A stretch of DNA of 64,000 bases from Nocardioides houyundeii (GTDB lineage: Bacteria > Actinomycetota > Actinomycetes > Propionibacteriales > Nocardioidaceae), in NCBI RefSeq assembly GCF_002865585.1, contig NZ_CP025581.1, positions 1,488,001-1,552,000 on the forward strand, read 5' to 3'. Positions within the stretch are counted from its first letter, which is position 1. Every line of letters starts with the position of its first letter. Below the pieces are notes generated by a model. That model saw nothing but the letters and a program-made list of their open reading frames with translations, did no database searches and was not told the DNA's origin. The translations under genes and the position numbers were made by a program. Below are positions 8,900 through 18,608 of the stretch, in pieces.

Positions 8900-10366
8900 C
8901 TAGGCCCAGCCCTTGGACCGCTCGACCGCGTCCTGCCAGCGTCGGTACGCACGGTCGGAGTCCTGGCGATCGGACCGGGGCTCGAAGTTCCGCTCGAGCT
9001 GCCAGGTCTCGCGCAGGTCGTCCACCGAGTCCCAGACCCCCGTGCCCAGCCCGGCCAGGAACGCGGCCCCCAGTGCGGTGGTCTCCACGACTCGCGGGCG
9101 TTCCACCGGGACCCCCACCTGGTCGGCCTGGATCTGGCAGAGCAGGTCGTTGGCAGCGGCACCGCCGTCCACGCGCAGCGACGCCAGGTCCGGCATCGTC
9201 TCCAGGACGTCGCGCACCTCGAAGGCGATGGCCTCCAGGGTGGCGCGCACCAGGTGGGCGCGGGTGGTGCCTCGGGTCAGCCCGATGATCAGTCCGCGCG
9301 CGTGCGGGTCCCAGTGCGGCGCGCCCAGACCGGTGAGCGCCGGCACGAAGACGACACCCCCGGCGTCGGGCACCGTGGCCGCGATGCCGGCGGTCTCCGC
9401 CGCGGACCCGATGATCTGCAGCCCGTCCCGCAGCCACTGGACCGCGGCACCGGTGACGAAGATCGACCCTTCGAGTGCGTAGGTGGTCACTCCGTCCGGG
9501 CTCCGCCAGGCGGCGGTGGAGAGCAGCCCCGCGTCGGAGCGGGCGACGGTGGTGCCGGTGTTGGTGAGGATGAACGATCCGGTGCCGTAGGTGCACTTGG
9601 AGTCCCCCTCCTCGAAGCAGGTCTGCCCGAACAGGGCCGACTGCTGGTCGCCGGCGATGCCGGCCACGGGCACCGAGAGACCGCAGAAGGAGGCCGCGTC
9701 GGTGACCGCGACCTCGCCCCAGCTGGGCACGACGTCGGGCAGGGAGTCGCGAGGCACCCCGAACAGGTCGCACAGCTCCGAGGACCAGTCGCCGGCCTCG
9801 AGGTCGAACAGCAGGGTGCGGGAGGCGTTGGAGACGTCGGTGATGTGCCAGGTGCCGCGAGTCATCCGGGCGATGAGGTAGGAGTCGACGGTGCCCACGG
9901 CGTAGCGCCCGGACTCCACCAGTGCCCAGGTGTGCGGCTCGTGCTCGGCCAGCCAGGCCAGCTTGGTGCCGGAGAAGTACGGGTCCAGCCGCAGGCCGGT
10001 CAGCTGTGCCACTCGCTTCTCGTGACCGGCCTCCCGCATCCGGGTGCACACCTCCGCGGTACGACGGTCCTGCCAGACGATCGCCCGGCGCGGGGAGCCC
10101 AGCGTCTCGCGGTCCCACAGCAGGATCGTCTCGCGCTGGTTGGTGATCCCGATCGCCGTGATGTCGCCGGTCTCGACCTGGGCGAGGACCTCTCGGGTCG
10201 CTGCCAGGGTGGCCTGCCAGATCTCCTCCGGGGCGTGCTCGACCCATCCCGGGCGGGGGAAGTGCTGGGTGAACTCCTGGTAGCTGCGGGCGGTGATGGT
10301 CCCCTGTGGGCTGACCACCACGGCGGTCACGCCGGTGGTCCCGGCGTCGATGGCGATGACGCTCAT
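8900..10366 (-). CDS. glpK: Glycerol kinase (FGGY family)
   Basis: A 488-residue FGGY-family kinase that makes glycerol 3-phosphate from glycerol and ATP. The N-terminal phosphate loop is IDAGTTGVTA. Further blocks are SYQEFTQHFPRPGWVEH, TNQRET with NQRE contacting substrate, IVWQDRRT, YFSGTKLAWL and IAGDQQSALFGQ. The FGGY signature region is GLGAPHWDPHARG, and VDGGAAAN marks the C-terminal ATP-binding part. Length agrees with the family. The start is ATG 10366; the longer open frame upstream overlaps the next gene and is not used. Its start overlaps the DUF1028 gene's stop (ATGA), so the two are probably translated together. It lies between two genes of central carbon metabolism. Confidence 0.93.
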   Translation of the reverse strand: MSVIAIDAGTTGVTAVVVSPQGTITARSYQEFTQHFPRPGWVEHAPEEIWQATLAATREVLAQVETGDITAIGITNQRETILLWDRETLGSPRRAIVWQDRRTAEVCTRMREAGHEKRVAQLTGLRLDPYFSGTKLAWLAEHEPHTWALVESGRYAVGTVDSYLIARMTRGTWHITDVSNASRTLLFDLEAGDWSSELCDLFGVPRDSLPDVVPSWGEVAVTDAASFCGLSVPVAGIAGDQQSALFGQTCFEEGDSKCTYGTGSFILTNTGTTVARSDAGLLSTAAWRSPDGVTTYALEGSIFVTGAAVQWLRDGLQIIGSAAETAGIAATVPDAGGVVFVPALTGLGAPHWDPHARGLIIGLTRGTTRAHLVRATLEAIAFEVRDVLETMPDLASLRVDGGAAANDLLCQIQADQVGVPVERPRVVETTALGAAFLAGLGTGVWDSVDDLRETWQLERNFEPRSDRQDSDRAYRRWQDAVERSKGWA

Positions 10367-11205
10367 CCCTGTACCCCCTGGGTCGTCGTGGCGTTGCGCA
10401 GGATCTCCAGGACCTGGACGTCGATCCACTCCGGTGCCAACCCCGGGGCGACCCGCATCTCGTAGTTCTCCGACGCCACCCAGGCGGCGAACCGGTCGTG
10501 CCCCAGCGACTGGGCACGCTCCTCCAGCTCGCCCAGCAGCCCCGGGTCGACGCTGACCCGCTCCGCGGCGGTGGAGGCGGTGAGGTGGAGCTGGTGGAGG
10601 TCCAGCAGCCGCGCCAGCTCGGCCAGGGGGTCGGTGTGGTCGTCGACGCGGAGGTCGACGGCCAGGTCGTCCCGGCCGGCGTACCCGGCTCCGTCCCGGA
10701 CCACCAGCAGCGCCGCGGACTGTCGTCCCCTGCGGTCGCCGCCGGCATCGTCCCCGGCGGCCAGTGCCGCGAGCAGCCGCCGGGCGAACGGGGCGGAGGT
10801 GTCCTCCTGCCAGGCCCGGGTCATCGCCTCGACCACCTCGGGGCCGGCCAGGATGTTGCCCTGGACCGCGAACCCGGGGCCGGTGCGGCCGCCGGCCCAC
10901 TCGTGGCAGTGCCGCCCGGTGTACGTCGCGGCGTCGCCGTCCAGACCGACGATGCCGACCTGCCGGTCCTCGCGGCCCTCGTCCTCGGCCAGCAGCCGGT
11001 CGAGGGCCACCTGGGCGGTGGCTCCCTCGTCCAGGTGGGCCAGTGCCTGGCCCTTGTAGGCCACGTTGGCGTCGGCCTGGGTGGCCAGGGCCCCCAGGCC
11101 GGCCACGGCGGCCGGCACGACCGACCCGACGGCCAGGAACTTCGACGCCACGGCCACGCCCCAGGACTGGCCGTCGTCGGATCTTGCGACGATGGAGAAG
11201 GTCAT
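10363..11205 (-). CDS. DUF1028 family putative Ntn-hydrolase
   Basis: A 280-residue protein starting MTFSIVARSDDGQSWGVAVASKFLAVGSVVPA, which is the typical DUF1028 N-terminus. GALATQADANVAYKGQ, VGIVGLDGDAATYTG and GFAVQGNILAGPEVVEAM are further family blocks. The fold is thought to be of the Ntn-hydrolase type, and family members are found with peptide or uric-acid-type hydrolysis genes, but the reaction is not settled. The C-terminal 80 residues (VDLRVDDHTDPLAELARLLDLH) form the usual tail domain. It is upstream of and coupled to glpK by a four-base overlap; the connection to glycerol use is unexplained. Confidence 0.85.
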   Translation of the reverse strand: MTFSIVARSDDGQSWGVAVASKFLAVGSVVPAAVAGLGALATQADANVAYKGQALAHLDEGATAQVALDRLLAEDEGREDRQVGIVGLDGDAATYTGRHCHEWAGGRTGPGFAVQGNILAGPEVVEAMTRAWQEDTSAPFARRLLAALAAGDDAGGDRRGRQSAALLVVRDGAGYAGRDDLAVDLRVDDHTDPLAELARLLDLHQLHLTASTAAERVSVDPGLLGELEERAQSLGHDRFAAWVASENYEMRVAPGLAPEWIDVQVLEILRNATTTQGVQG

Positions 11206-11257
11206 GGGCCGACCCTAGTGCCGACGGGGACGACGACGCCGAGGTGGAGCCGGTGGC

Positions 11258-12460
11258 TCAGGGCAGCTGTCCGATCGAGGAGAGCATGTCGGTGAACCAC
11301 GGCTGGTCGACGTCGAACGCCTTGTGCCCGGCGATCCGCGACAGCTCGACCGCCCGCAGCTCGTCGCCCCGTTCCTCGTCGTTCCCCACGACCCCGGACT
11401 CGCCGCGCACGGCGCACTCGACGGCGACCTCGGCCATCTGGCGGATCAGCGCCAGGTCCGTCGCGTTGGCCGGAGCCGAGCGGGAGAAGTAGCCCGACTT
11501 CTGCACCATCTGCTTCTGGGCGCCGATCCGGGACCCGAACGCCTCGGCGAAGTACTTGCCGGGGTTGATGGTGTCGAGCTTGACGTGGCCGAAGGCGTCG
11601 CGGGCGACCGTGGTGCCGGCGGCCTCGAGCTCGGCGACGATGTCGGAGACGCCGGCGCCCTCGGAGAGGAAGATGTTGACCGAGCCGATCTCGTCCATCA
11701 CCGCGCTGAGCCGGGCGGCCTCGGCCTCCAGGTCGATCGCCAGCTCGGGCACGTAGACGGCATGGATGTTCCAGCGCTCGGGGGTCAGACCGATGCTCGG
11801 CAGCCAGTCCTGCTCGGCGTGCCAGTCCAGGTAGGAGCGTGCCGCCGCCGCGGTGAGCCAGCCGCAGTTGCGGCCCATGACCTCGTGGACGATGAGCATC
11901 CGGGGGCTGGACCCGTGCTCGGCGAGCACGTTGCGGGCGAACAGCGCCGCCTGCTCCGCGGCGGTCTGGGACCCCAGGCTCTGCCGGATGGGGATGATGT
12001 CGTTGTCGATCGTCTTGGGCAGGCCCACGACGGTGAGCTCGACCTCGTGCTCCTTCAGGTACGCCGCCAGGTCGGCCGCTGCGGTGTTGGTGTCGTCCCC
12101 GCCGATGGTGTGCAGCACCGAGACCCCGTCGGCGACCAGCCGGTCGGCCGCCACCTGGAGGGCCGTCTCGTCGGGGCCGATCAGCCCGCGTCTGCGGCAG
12201 TCGGCATCGTTGGTGAGCTTCACCCTGCTGTTGCCCAGGGGGCTGCCGCCGAAGCGGTGCAGGATCGAGGCGCCGCGCCGGGCGTCCTCGTCGACCACGA
12301 CGCTGTCCCCGGTCAGCAGGCCCTGGTAGCCGTGCCGGTAGGTGAGGATCTCGGTCTCCGGGGAGACCCGGGTCCAGGTCTCGATCAGGGCACCGACGGC
12401 CGAGGAGAGGCAGGGCGCATAGCCGCCGGCGGTCAGGATCGCGACACGGGTGGGAGACAT
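11258..12460 (-). CDS. pfp: 6-phosphofructokinase, pyrophosphate-dependent type by signature
   Basis: A 400-residue phosphofructokinase-family enzyme that interconverts fructose 6-phosphate and fructose 1,6-bisphosphate. The phosphoryl-donor loop reads GGDDTN and the catalytic block PKTIDND. ATP enzymes normally have GGDGS and PGTIDND, and Asp and Lys at these two places are the established marks of pyrophosphate use. EVMGRNCGWLT is the fructose-6-phosphate-binding segment. ATG 12460 is chosen because MSPTRVAILTAGGYAPC begins the fold; the upstream extension is non-coding in appearance. If PPi-dependent, the step is reversible and could replace both phosphofructokinase and fructose bisphosphatase. 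Confidence 0.88.
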   Translation of the reverse strand: MSPTRVAILTAGGYAPCLSSAVGALIETWTRVSPETEILTYRHGYQGLLTGDSVVVDEDARRGASILHRFGGSPLGNSRVKLTNDADCRRRGLIGPDETALQVAADRLVADGVSVLHTIGGDDTNTAAADLAAYLKEHEVELTVVGLPKTIDNDIIPIRQSLGSQTAAEQAALFARNVLAEHGSSPRMLIVHEVMGRNCGWLTAAAARSYLDWHAEQDWLPSIGLTPERWNIHAVYVPELAIDLEAEAARLSAVMDEIGSVNIFLSEGAGVSDIVAELEAAGTTVARDAFGHVKLDTINPGKYFAEAFGSRIGAQKQMVQKSGYFSRSAPANATDLALIRQMAEVAVECAVRGESGVVGNDEERGDELRAVELSRIAGHKAFDVDQPWFTDMLSSIGQLP

Positions 12461-12570
12461 GCCGGGAAGTCTAGGTTGTTGCGCTCGCGTCTGCCCGAGG
12501 ACACAGTGGGAGGCCACAGTGGGCGGGGCGCGCCGGCGATCGGCGGTGGCTCGAGGGGCGAGGAGCGCAG

Positions 12571-14028
12571 ATGGCCGAGACAAGTGCCGAACCGACCACG
12601 ACGTCCACCGGGGAGCCCGGGCTCAAGCGGGTGATGGGGCCGCGCCTGCTCCTGCTGTTCATCGTCGGCGACATCCTGGGGGCCGGCGTCTACGCGGTGA
12701 CCGGGCAGATGGCCGCCATCGTCGGCGGCATGGTCTGGCTCCCGTTCCTGCTGGCCTTCGTCGTGGCGACCCTCACCGCGCTGTCCTACCTCGAGCTGGT
12801 CACGAAGTACCCCCAGGCGGCGGGGGCGGCGCTGTACGTCCACAAGGCCTTCGGCATCCACTTCATCACCTTCCTGGTGGCGTTCGCGGTGGTCTGCTCC
12901 GGCATCACCAGTGCCTCGACCTCGGCCAACGTGCTGGCCCAGAACCTCACCGGCGGCCTGGTGGTCAACGGGTGGCTGGACGAGGCTCCGAGCACCACGG
13001 TGATCATGCTCATCGCGATGGCCTTCATGGTGCTGCTGGCGCTGATCAACCTGCGTGGGGTGGGGGAGTCGGTCAAGTTCAACGTGATCCTCACCCTGGT
13101 GGAGATGACCGCGCTGGGCATCGTGATCCTGGTCGGCTTCTGGGCGATGGCCCAGGGGGAGGGCGACGTCGGGCAGGTCTTCACCTTCGAGACCGCCGAC
13201 GACCAGGGCTTGTTCATGGCGGTCACTCTCGCCACCTCCATCGCGTTCTTCGCCATGGTGGGGTTCGAGGACTCCGTCAACATGGTGGAGGAGTGCCAGG
13301 AGCCCCAGAAGATCTTCCCGCGGACCATGCTCACCGGCCTGGGCATCGCGGTGCTCATCTACATGCTGGTGGCGGTCGCGGTGGTGACGGTGCTGACCCC
13401 CAGCGAGCTGGAGACGATCAACGAGTCAGAGGGTCGAGCGCTGCTCGAGGTCGTCAGCAAGGGGGCTCCTGACTTCCCCATCGACCGGATCTTCCCCTTC
13501 CTGGCCGTCTTCGCGGTGGCGAACACGGCACTGATCAACATGCTGATGGCCAGCCGCCTGCTCTACGGCCTGGCCCTCCAGGACGTGCTGCCGCGCGTCC
13601 TGGGCAAGGTGGCGCCCCGGACCCGCGCACCCTGGGTCGGCATCCTCTTCTCCACCGTGCTGGCCCTGGGCCTGCTCTGGTACGTGGCGCGGGAGTCGGA
13701 CAGCCCGGTGGTCACCCAGCTCTCCGGCACCACGGCGCTGCTCCTGCTCGCCGTCTTCAGCGTGGTCAACATCGCCTGCCTGGTGCTGCGCCGGGACCCG
13801 GCCTCGGGGTTCTTCAAGTCGCCCGGCCTCACCCCGTTGCTGGGCGCGGCGCTCGCCCTGGTTCTGCTCGTGGTGCCCTGGAACGAGCGAGACCCGCTGC
13901 AGTACAAGATCATGCTGTGGCTGCTCGGCATCGGCGTGGTGCTGTGGGCGCTGACCTGGCTCACCAACCGGGGCGTGCGGGCCAAGAAGACCGGCTTCCG
14001 CGACATCGAGCACCTCGACCACGAGTGA
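12571..14028 (+). CDS. APC-family amino acid permease
   Basis: A 485-residue integral membrane protein with about twelve hydrophobic helices. The first helix has LFIVGDILGAGVYAVTGQMA, where the broken helix motif G(A/S)GVY binds the substrate backbone in APC transporters. ALSYLELVTKYPQAAGAALYVHKAFG is the second signature. A large hydrophilic loop and GFEDSVNMVEECQEPQKIFPR match the helix 6/7 region of the cationic or broad amino acid subgroup. The cytoplasmic N-terminus is Thr/Pro-rich. The substrate cannot be told from sequence. A candidate terminator follows the stop codon. Confidence 0.88.
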   Translation: MAETSAEPTTTSTGEPGLKRVMGPRLLLLFIVGDILGAGVYAVTGQMAAIVGGMVWLPFLLAFVVATLTALSYLELVTKYPQAAGAALYVHKAFGIHFITFLVAFAVVCSGITSASTSANVLAQNLTGGLVVNGWLDEAPSTTVIMLIAMAFMVLLALINLRGVGESVKFNVILTLVEMTALGIVILVGFWAMAQGEGDVGQVFTFETADDQGLFMAVTLATSIAFFAMVGFEDSVNMVEECQEPQKIFPRTMLTGLGIAVLIYMLVAVAVVTVLTPSELETINESEGRALLEVVSKGAPDFPIDRIFPFLAVFAVANTALINMLMASRLLYGLALQDVLPRVLGKVAPRTRAPWVGILFSTVLALGLLWYVARESDSPVVTQLSGTTALLLLAVFSVVNIACLVLRRDPASGFFKSPGLTPLLGAALALVLLVVPWNERDPLQYKIMLWLLGIGVVLWALTWLTNRGVRAKKTGFRDIEHLDHE

Positions 14029-14035
14029 CGAGGGT

Positions 14036-14055
14036 GCTCGGGGACCGCCCCGAGC
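14036..14055 (+). terminator. Candidate intrinsic terminator after the permease gene
   Basis: A perfect 8-bp stem, GCTCGGGG (14036-14043) with CCCCGAGC (14048-14055), and a four-base loop, eight bases after the permease stop. No T-run follows, which is common in high-GC actinobacteria. Confidence 0.5.
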
Positions 14056-14123
14056 CTCACGCGGCCGGACCACGCCTGTGGTACGGGTCCTGGACGCTCG
14101 CGCGTCGGACGTAGTCTGGGACG

Positions 14124-15497
14124 GTGAGCACCTTCCCACCCGACTCCTCCCTCGTGTCCTCGGACGTCATCCCCACCCTCGAGCAGCTGCACGCCATGGG
14201 CCCGGCCCAGCAGCCGACGTACGGCGACCGCGCCGCGCTCGACCGGGCGGTGGCCCGGCTCCGCAAGTCTCCGCCGCTGGTCTTCGCCGGTGAGTGCGAC
14301 GACCTGATGACCAAGCTGGCCGCGGTCAGCCGGGGGGAGGCGTTCCTGCTCCAGGGTGGGGACTGCGCCGAGACCTTCGACGGCGTGACGGCCGACAACG
14401 TGCGCAACAAGCTGCGGGTGCTGCTGCAGATGGCGGTGGTGCTGACCTACGCGGCGTCGGTGCCGGTGGTCAAGCTGGGCCGGCTCGCGGGGCAGTACGC
14501 CAAGCCCCGGTCCTCCGACACCGAGACGCGGGACGGACTCACCCTGCCGGCCTACCGCGGGGATGCCGTCAACGGCTTCCCGTTCACCGCCGAGGACCGC
14601 GAGCCCGACCCCCAGCGACTGGTGGACGTCTACAACTCCTCCGCCGCCACGCTCAACCTGGTCCGCGCCTTCGTCACCGGCGGCTACGCCGACCTGCGCC
14701 AGGTGCACACCTGGAACACCGACTTCGTGCGCGACTCGCTGGCCGGCCAGCGCTACGAGACGGTGGCGAGCGAGATCGACCGCGCCCTGACCTTCATGCG
14801 GGCCATCGGTGCCGACCCCGACGAGTTCCACCGGGTCGACTTCCACTCCAGCCACGAGGCGCTGCTGCTGGAGTACGAGCAGGCCATGACCCGGATCGAC
14901 AGCCGGACCCAGGCGCCGTACGACGTCTCGGCCCACTTCCTGTGGATCGGTGAGCGCACCCGCCAGATCTCCGGAGCGCACGTCGAGCTGCTGAGCCACA
15001 TCCGCAACCCCATCGGCGTCAAGCTGGGCCCCACCACGACGCCGGACGACGCGCTGGCGCTGGCCGCCAAGCTCAACCCGGACAACGAGCCGGGGCGGCT
15101 GACGTTCATCACCCGCTTCGGTGCCCACAAGATCCGCGACGGCCTGCCGACGCTGGTGGAGAAGGTGGACGCGGCCGGCGTCAAGGTCGCCTGGGTCTGC
15201 GACCCGATGCACGGCAACACGTTCGAGGCGTCCTCGGGCTACAAGACGCGGCGCTTCGACGACGTGATCGAGGAGGTCCAGGGGTTCTTCGACGTGCACC
15301 GCTCGCTCGGCACCTGGCCGGGCGGGGTCCACGTGGAGCTCACCGGGGACGACGTGACCGAGTGCGTCGGCGGTGGGGAGGCCCTGGACGAGGCCGGCCT
15401 CAGTGACCGCTACGAGTCGGTGTGCGACCCCCGGCTCAACCGGGTGCAGTCCCTGGAGCTGTCGTTCCTGGTGGCGGAGATGCTGCGCAAGGCCTGA
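14124..15497 (+). CDS. aroG: 3-deoxy-7-phosphoheptulonate synthase, class II
   Basis: A 457-residue class II (plant-like) DAHP synthase, the first enzyme of the shikimate pathway, joining phosphoenolpyruvate and erythrose 4-phosphate. Metal and substrate blocks are visible: FLLQGGDCAETFDG (metal Cys), VKLGRLAGQYAKPRS, HTWNTDFV, RVDFHSSHEALLLEYE, GVKLGPTTTPD, ITRFGAHKIRDGLP and VAWVCDPMHGNT. Length matches M. tuberculosis AroG (Rv2178c), and so does its place near the kinase and the acyltransferase. GTG 14124 begins the frame. Class II enzymes in actinobacteria are usually feedback-regulated, often with a chorismate mutase partner; none is seen here. Confidence 0.95.
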   Translation: MSTFPPDSSLVSSDVIPTLEQLHAMGPAQQPTYGDRAALDRAVARLRKSPPLVFAGECDDLMTKLAAVSRGEAFLLQGGDCAETFDGVTADNVRNKLRVLLQMAVVLTYAASVPVVKLGRLAGQYAKPRSSDTETRDGLTLPAYRGDAVNGFPFTAEDREPDPQRLVDVYNSSAATLNLVRAFVTGGYADLRQVHTWNTDFVRDSLAGQRYETVASEIDRALTFMRAIGADPDEFHRVDFHSSHEALLLEYEQAMTRIDSRTQAPYDVSAHFLWIGERTRQISGAHVELLSHIRNPIGVKLGPTTTPDDALALAAKLNPDNEPGRLTFITRFGAHKIRDGLPTLVEKVDAAGVKVAWVCDPMHGNTFEASSGYKTRRFDDVIEEVQGFFDVHRSLGTWPGGVHVELTGDDVTECVGGGEALDEAGLSDRYESVCDPRLNRVQSLELSFLVAEMLRKA

Positions 15498-15535
15498 CGC
15501 AGCGGGCTCCACCAGCACCTGCATAGCATCGGGGC

Positions 15536-16543
<1,008 letters not shown>

Positions 16544-16582
16544 GCAGCCACGAGGCTCACCACGACGAGCCTCGCCACACGC

Positions 16583-17632
16583 TCAGGCGCGTCTGATCCG
16601 GGTGCTGGAGTCCACCCGGTTGACCACCGGCGGCATCCGGCGCACGGCCTGGGCCAGCTCGCGCAGCTCGCTGCCCAGCAGTGCCTGGGGTCCGTCGCAC
16701 AACGCGGTCTCCGGGTTCGGGTGGACGTCGACGATGACGCCGTCGGCGCCCACCCCGATGGCTGCGCGGGTCAGCGGCACCACGAGGTCCTTGCGCCCGG
16801 CAGCGTGCGAGGGGTCGACGATGACCGGCAGGTGGCTGGTGGCCTGAACCACCGGGACGGCCGAGATGTCCAGGGTGTTGCGGGTCGACGGCTCGAAGGT
16901 CCGGATGCCGCGCTCGCAGAGCACGATGTCCAGGTTGCCGCGCTGGGCGATGTACTCCGCGGCCATCAGCCACTCCTCGATGGTGGCCGTCATGCCACGC
17001 TTGAGCAGCACCGGCTTGCCGGCCGTGCCGACGGCCTGCAGCAGGCCGAAGTTCGCCATGTTGCGGGTGCCGATCTGGAGCATGTCGGCATGTGCGGCCA
17101 CCACGTCCACGTCCCGGGCGTCCACCACCTCGGTGACGATCGGCATCCCGGTCGCGGCGCGGACCGAGCTGAGGATCTTCAGGCCGTCCTCGCCGAGGCC
17201 CTGGAAGGCGTACGGCGAGGTGCGCGGCTTGTAGGCACCGCCGCGCAGCAGGGTGGCTCCCGCGGACTGCGCCATCCGGGCCGCGGCCATGGTCTGCTCG
17301 CTGGTCTCCACCGCGCACGGGCCGGCGATGAAGGTGAAGGAGTCCGGGCCGATGGGCACCTGGTGCTCCGGGGGGCCGACCCACACCGTGGAGCGCTGGG
17401 GGTGGTGCTGACGGCTCACCAGCTTGTACGGGTCGGAGATCCGGTGGACGTCCGCGACGCCGCCCAGGGCGCGCAGGTTCAGGTGGTGGAAGGACTCCAG
17501 GTCGCCGACCAGGCCGATGATGGCTCGCTCCACGCCGGTGGAGACGAAGGCCTTCCCGCCGACCCCCTCGACGCGGGACACCACCCGGGCGATGTCCTCC
17601 GCCGTGGCCTCTGGGGACATGACGACGACCAT
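16583..17632 (-). CDS. aroF: 3-deoxy-7-phosphoheptulonate synthase, class I (AroF type)
   Basis: A 349-residue class I-beta DAHP synthase. The N-terminal 80 residues form a ferredoxin-like regulatory domain (MVVVMSPEATAEDIARVV, TGVERAIIGLVGD). The barrel begins with FTFIAGPCAVETSEQTM and carries LLRGGAYKPRTSPYAFQG, IVTEVVDARD, MLQIGTRNMANFGLL, VLLKRGM, CERGIRTFEP and IVDPSHAAGRKDLV, all metal- or substrate-binding blocks. It duplicates the reaction of the class II enzyme encoded 1-2 kb away. The two classes share the reaction but not regulation. ATG 17632 is used; ATG 17620 is an in-frame alternative. Confidence 0.93.
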   Translation of the reverse strand: MVVVMSPEATAEDIARVVSRVEGVGGKAFVSTGVERAIIGLVGDLESFHHLNLRALGGVADVHRISDPYKLVSRQHHPQRSTVWVGPPEHQVPIGPDSFTFIAGPCAVETSEQTMAAARMAQSAGATLLRGGAYKPRTSPYAFQGLGEDGLKILSSVRAATGMPIVTEVVDARDVDVVAAHADMLQIGTRNMANFGLLQAVGTAGKPVLLKRGMTATIEEWLMAAEYIAQRGNLDIVLCERGIRTFEPSTRNTLDISAVPVVQATSHLPVIVDPSHAAGRKDLVVPLTRAAIGVGADGVIVDVHPNPETALCDGPQALLGSELRELAQAVRRMPPVVNRVDSSTRIRRA

Positions 17633-17717
17633 GGGGCGACGGTAGTGGCGCAGCGCGGCGCCGCACGCGCCACACCACGATGTGGACCGCGCCGCCCAGG
17701 CACCCGGCGGGCCGGGG

Positions 17718-18608
17718 TCAGACCGCGAGGTGCGGGACCTCGCCCTCGATCTTGCGCCGCGGCACGATCTCCACGACCACCATGGCGGTGAGCACCATGA
17801 GGCCGCCGACGACCAGTCGCGAGGTCACGGACTCGTCGCCCAGGAGCACGGCGAAGAGGGCGGCGAACACCGGCTCCAGGCTCATGATGATGGCGCACCG
17901 GGTGGGCGGCAGGTGGGCCTGGGCCCAGGTCTGCACGACGAGTGCCGCGGCGCCCGCGACCAGGGCCATGTAGAGCAGGGAGAGCCAGTCGCCTCGGGTC
18001 GCGGGGAGCACGATCCCGTCCGGGGCGGTGGCGGTCAGGCACACCAGGGTGATGACGACGAGCTGCACGATGGACATGCCCAACGCCTCGTCGGGCTTGG
18101 ACCAGGCGCCGAGCCCCACGATGTGCAGGGCGTAGATCACCGCGGCCACCAAGGTGATGGCCTCGCCGTATCCCAGGCTCAGCCCGTTGAGGGTGAGCAC
18201 CGCCAGACCCGCCGTGGCCAGGGCCACCGCAGCCCAGGTGAGGCGGGTGATCCGCGTCTTGAGGATCCAGGCGGCCAGCAGGGGGGTGAACACGACGTAC
18301 ATGCCGGTGATGAAGCCGCTCACGCTGGCGGCGGTGTGCGCCAGGCCGGCGGTCTGCAGGATCTGCGCGACACCGTAGAGCAGACCCAGCACCAGCGCGT
18401 GGCGGCGGGACTCCGCCGACAGCCTGCCCACGGCCCGGGGTGCGAGGACGAACAGCGCCACGCTGGCCACGGCGAAGCGGACCGCCAGGAAGTCCAGGGT
18501 GGGCACCCGGTCCAGGAGGTCCTTGATGAGGAAGAACGTGGAACCCCAGCTCGCGGTCATCGCGAGCAGGGCCAGGCTCGCGACCAGAGCGGTACGTCGC
18601 TCAGTCAC
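17718..18608 (-). CDS. EamA-family (drug/metabolite transporter) exporter
   Basis: A 296-residue membrane protein with ten helices made of two EamA repeats. The first repeat starts with LALLAMTASWGSTFFLIKDLLDRVPTLDFLAVRF and the second holds TAPDG, GALVVQTWAQAHLPPTRCAIIMSLEPVFAALFAVLLGDE, the typical EamA ending. Family members export metabolites or amino acids; the cargo here is unknown. The GTG start at 18608 overlaps the nuclease stop by eight bases, so the two form an operon. Confidence 0.88.
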   Translation of the reverse strand: MTERRTALVASLALLAMTASWGSTFFLIKDLLDRVPTLDFLAVRFAVASVALFVLAPRAVGRLSAESRRHALVLGLLYGVAQILQTAGLAHTAASVSGFITGMYVVFTPLLAAWILKTRITRLTWAAVALATAGLAVLTLNGLSLGYGEAITLVAAVIYALHIVGLGAWSKPDEALGMSIVQLVVITLVCLTATAPDGIVLPATRGDWLSLLYMALVAGAAALVVQTWAQAHLPPTRCAIIMSLEPVFAALFAVLLGDESVTSRLVVGGLMVLTAMVVVEIVPRRKIEGEVPHLAV

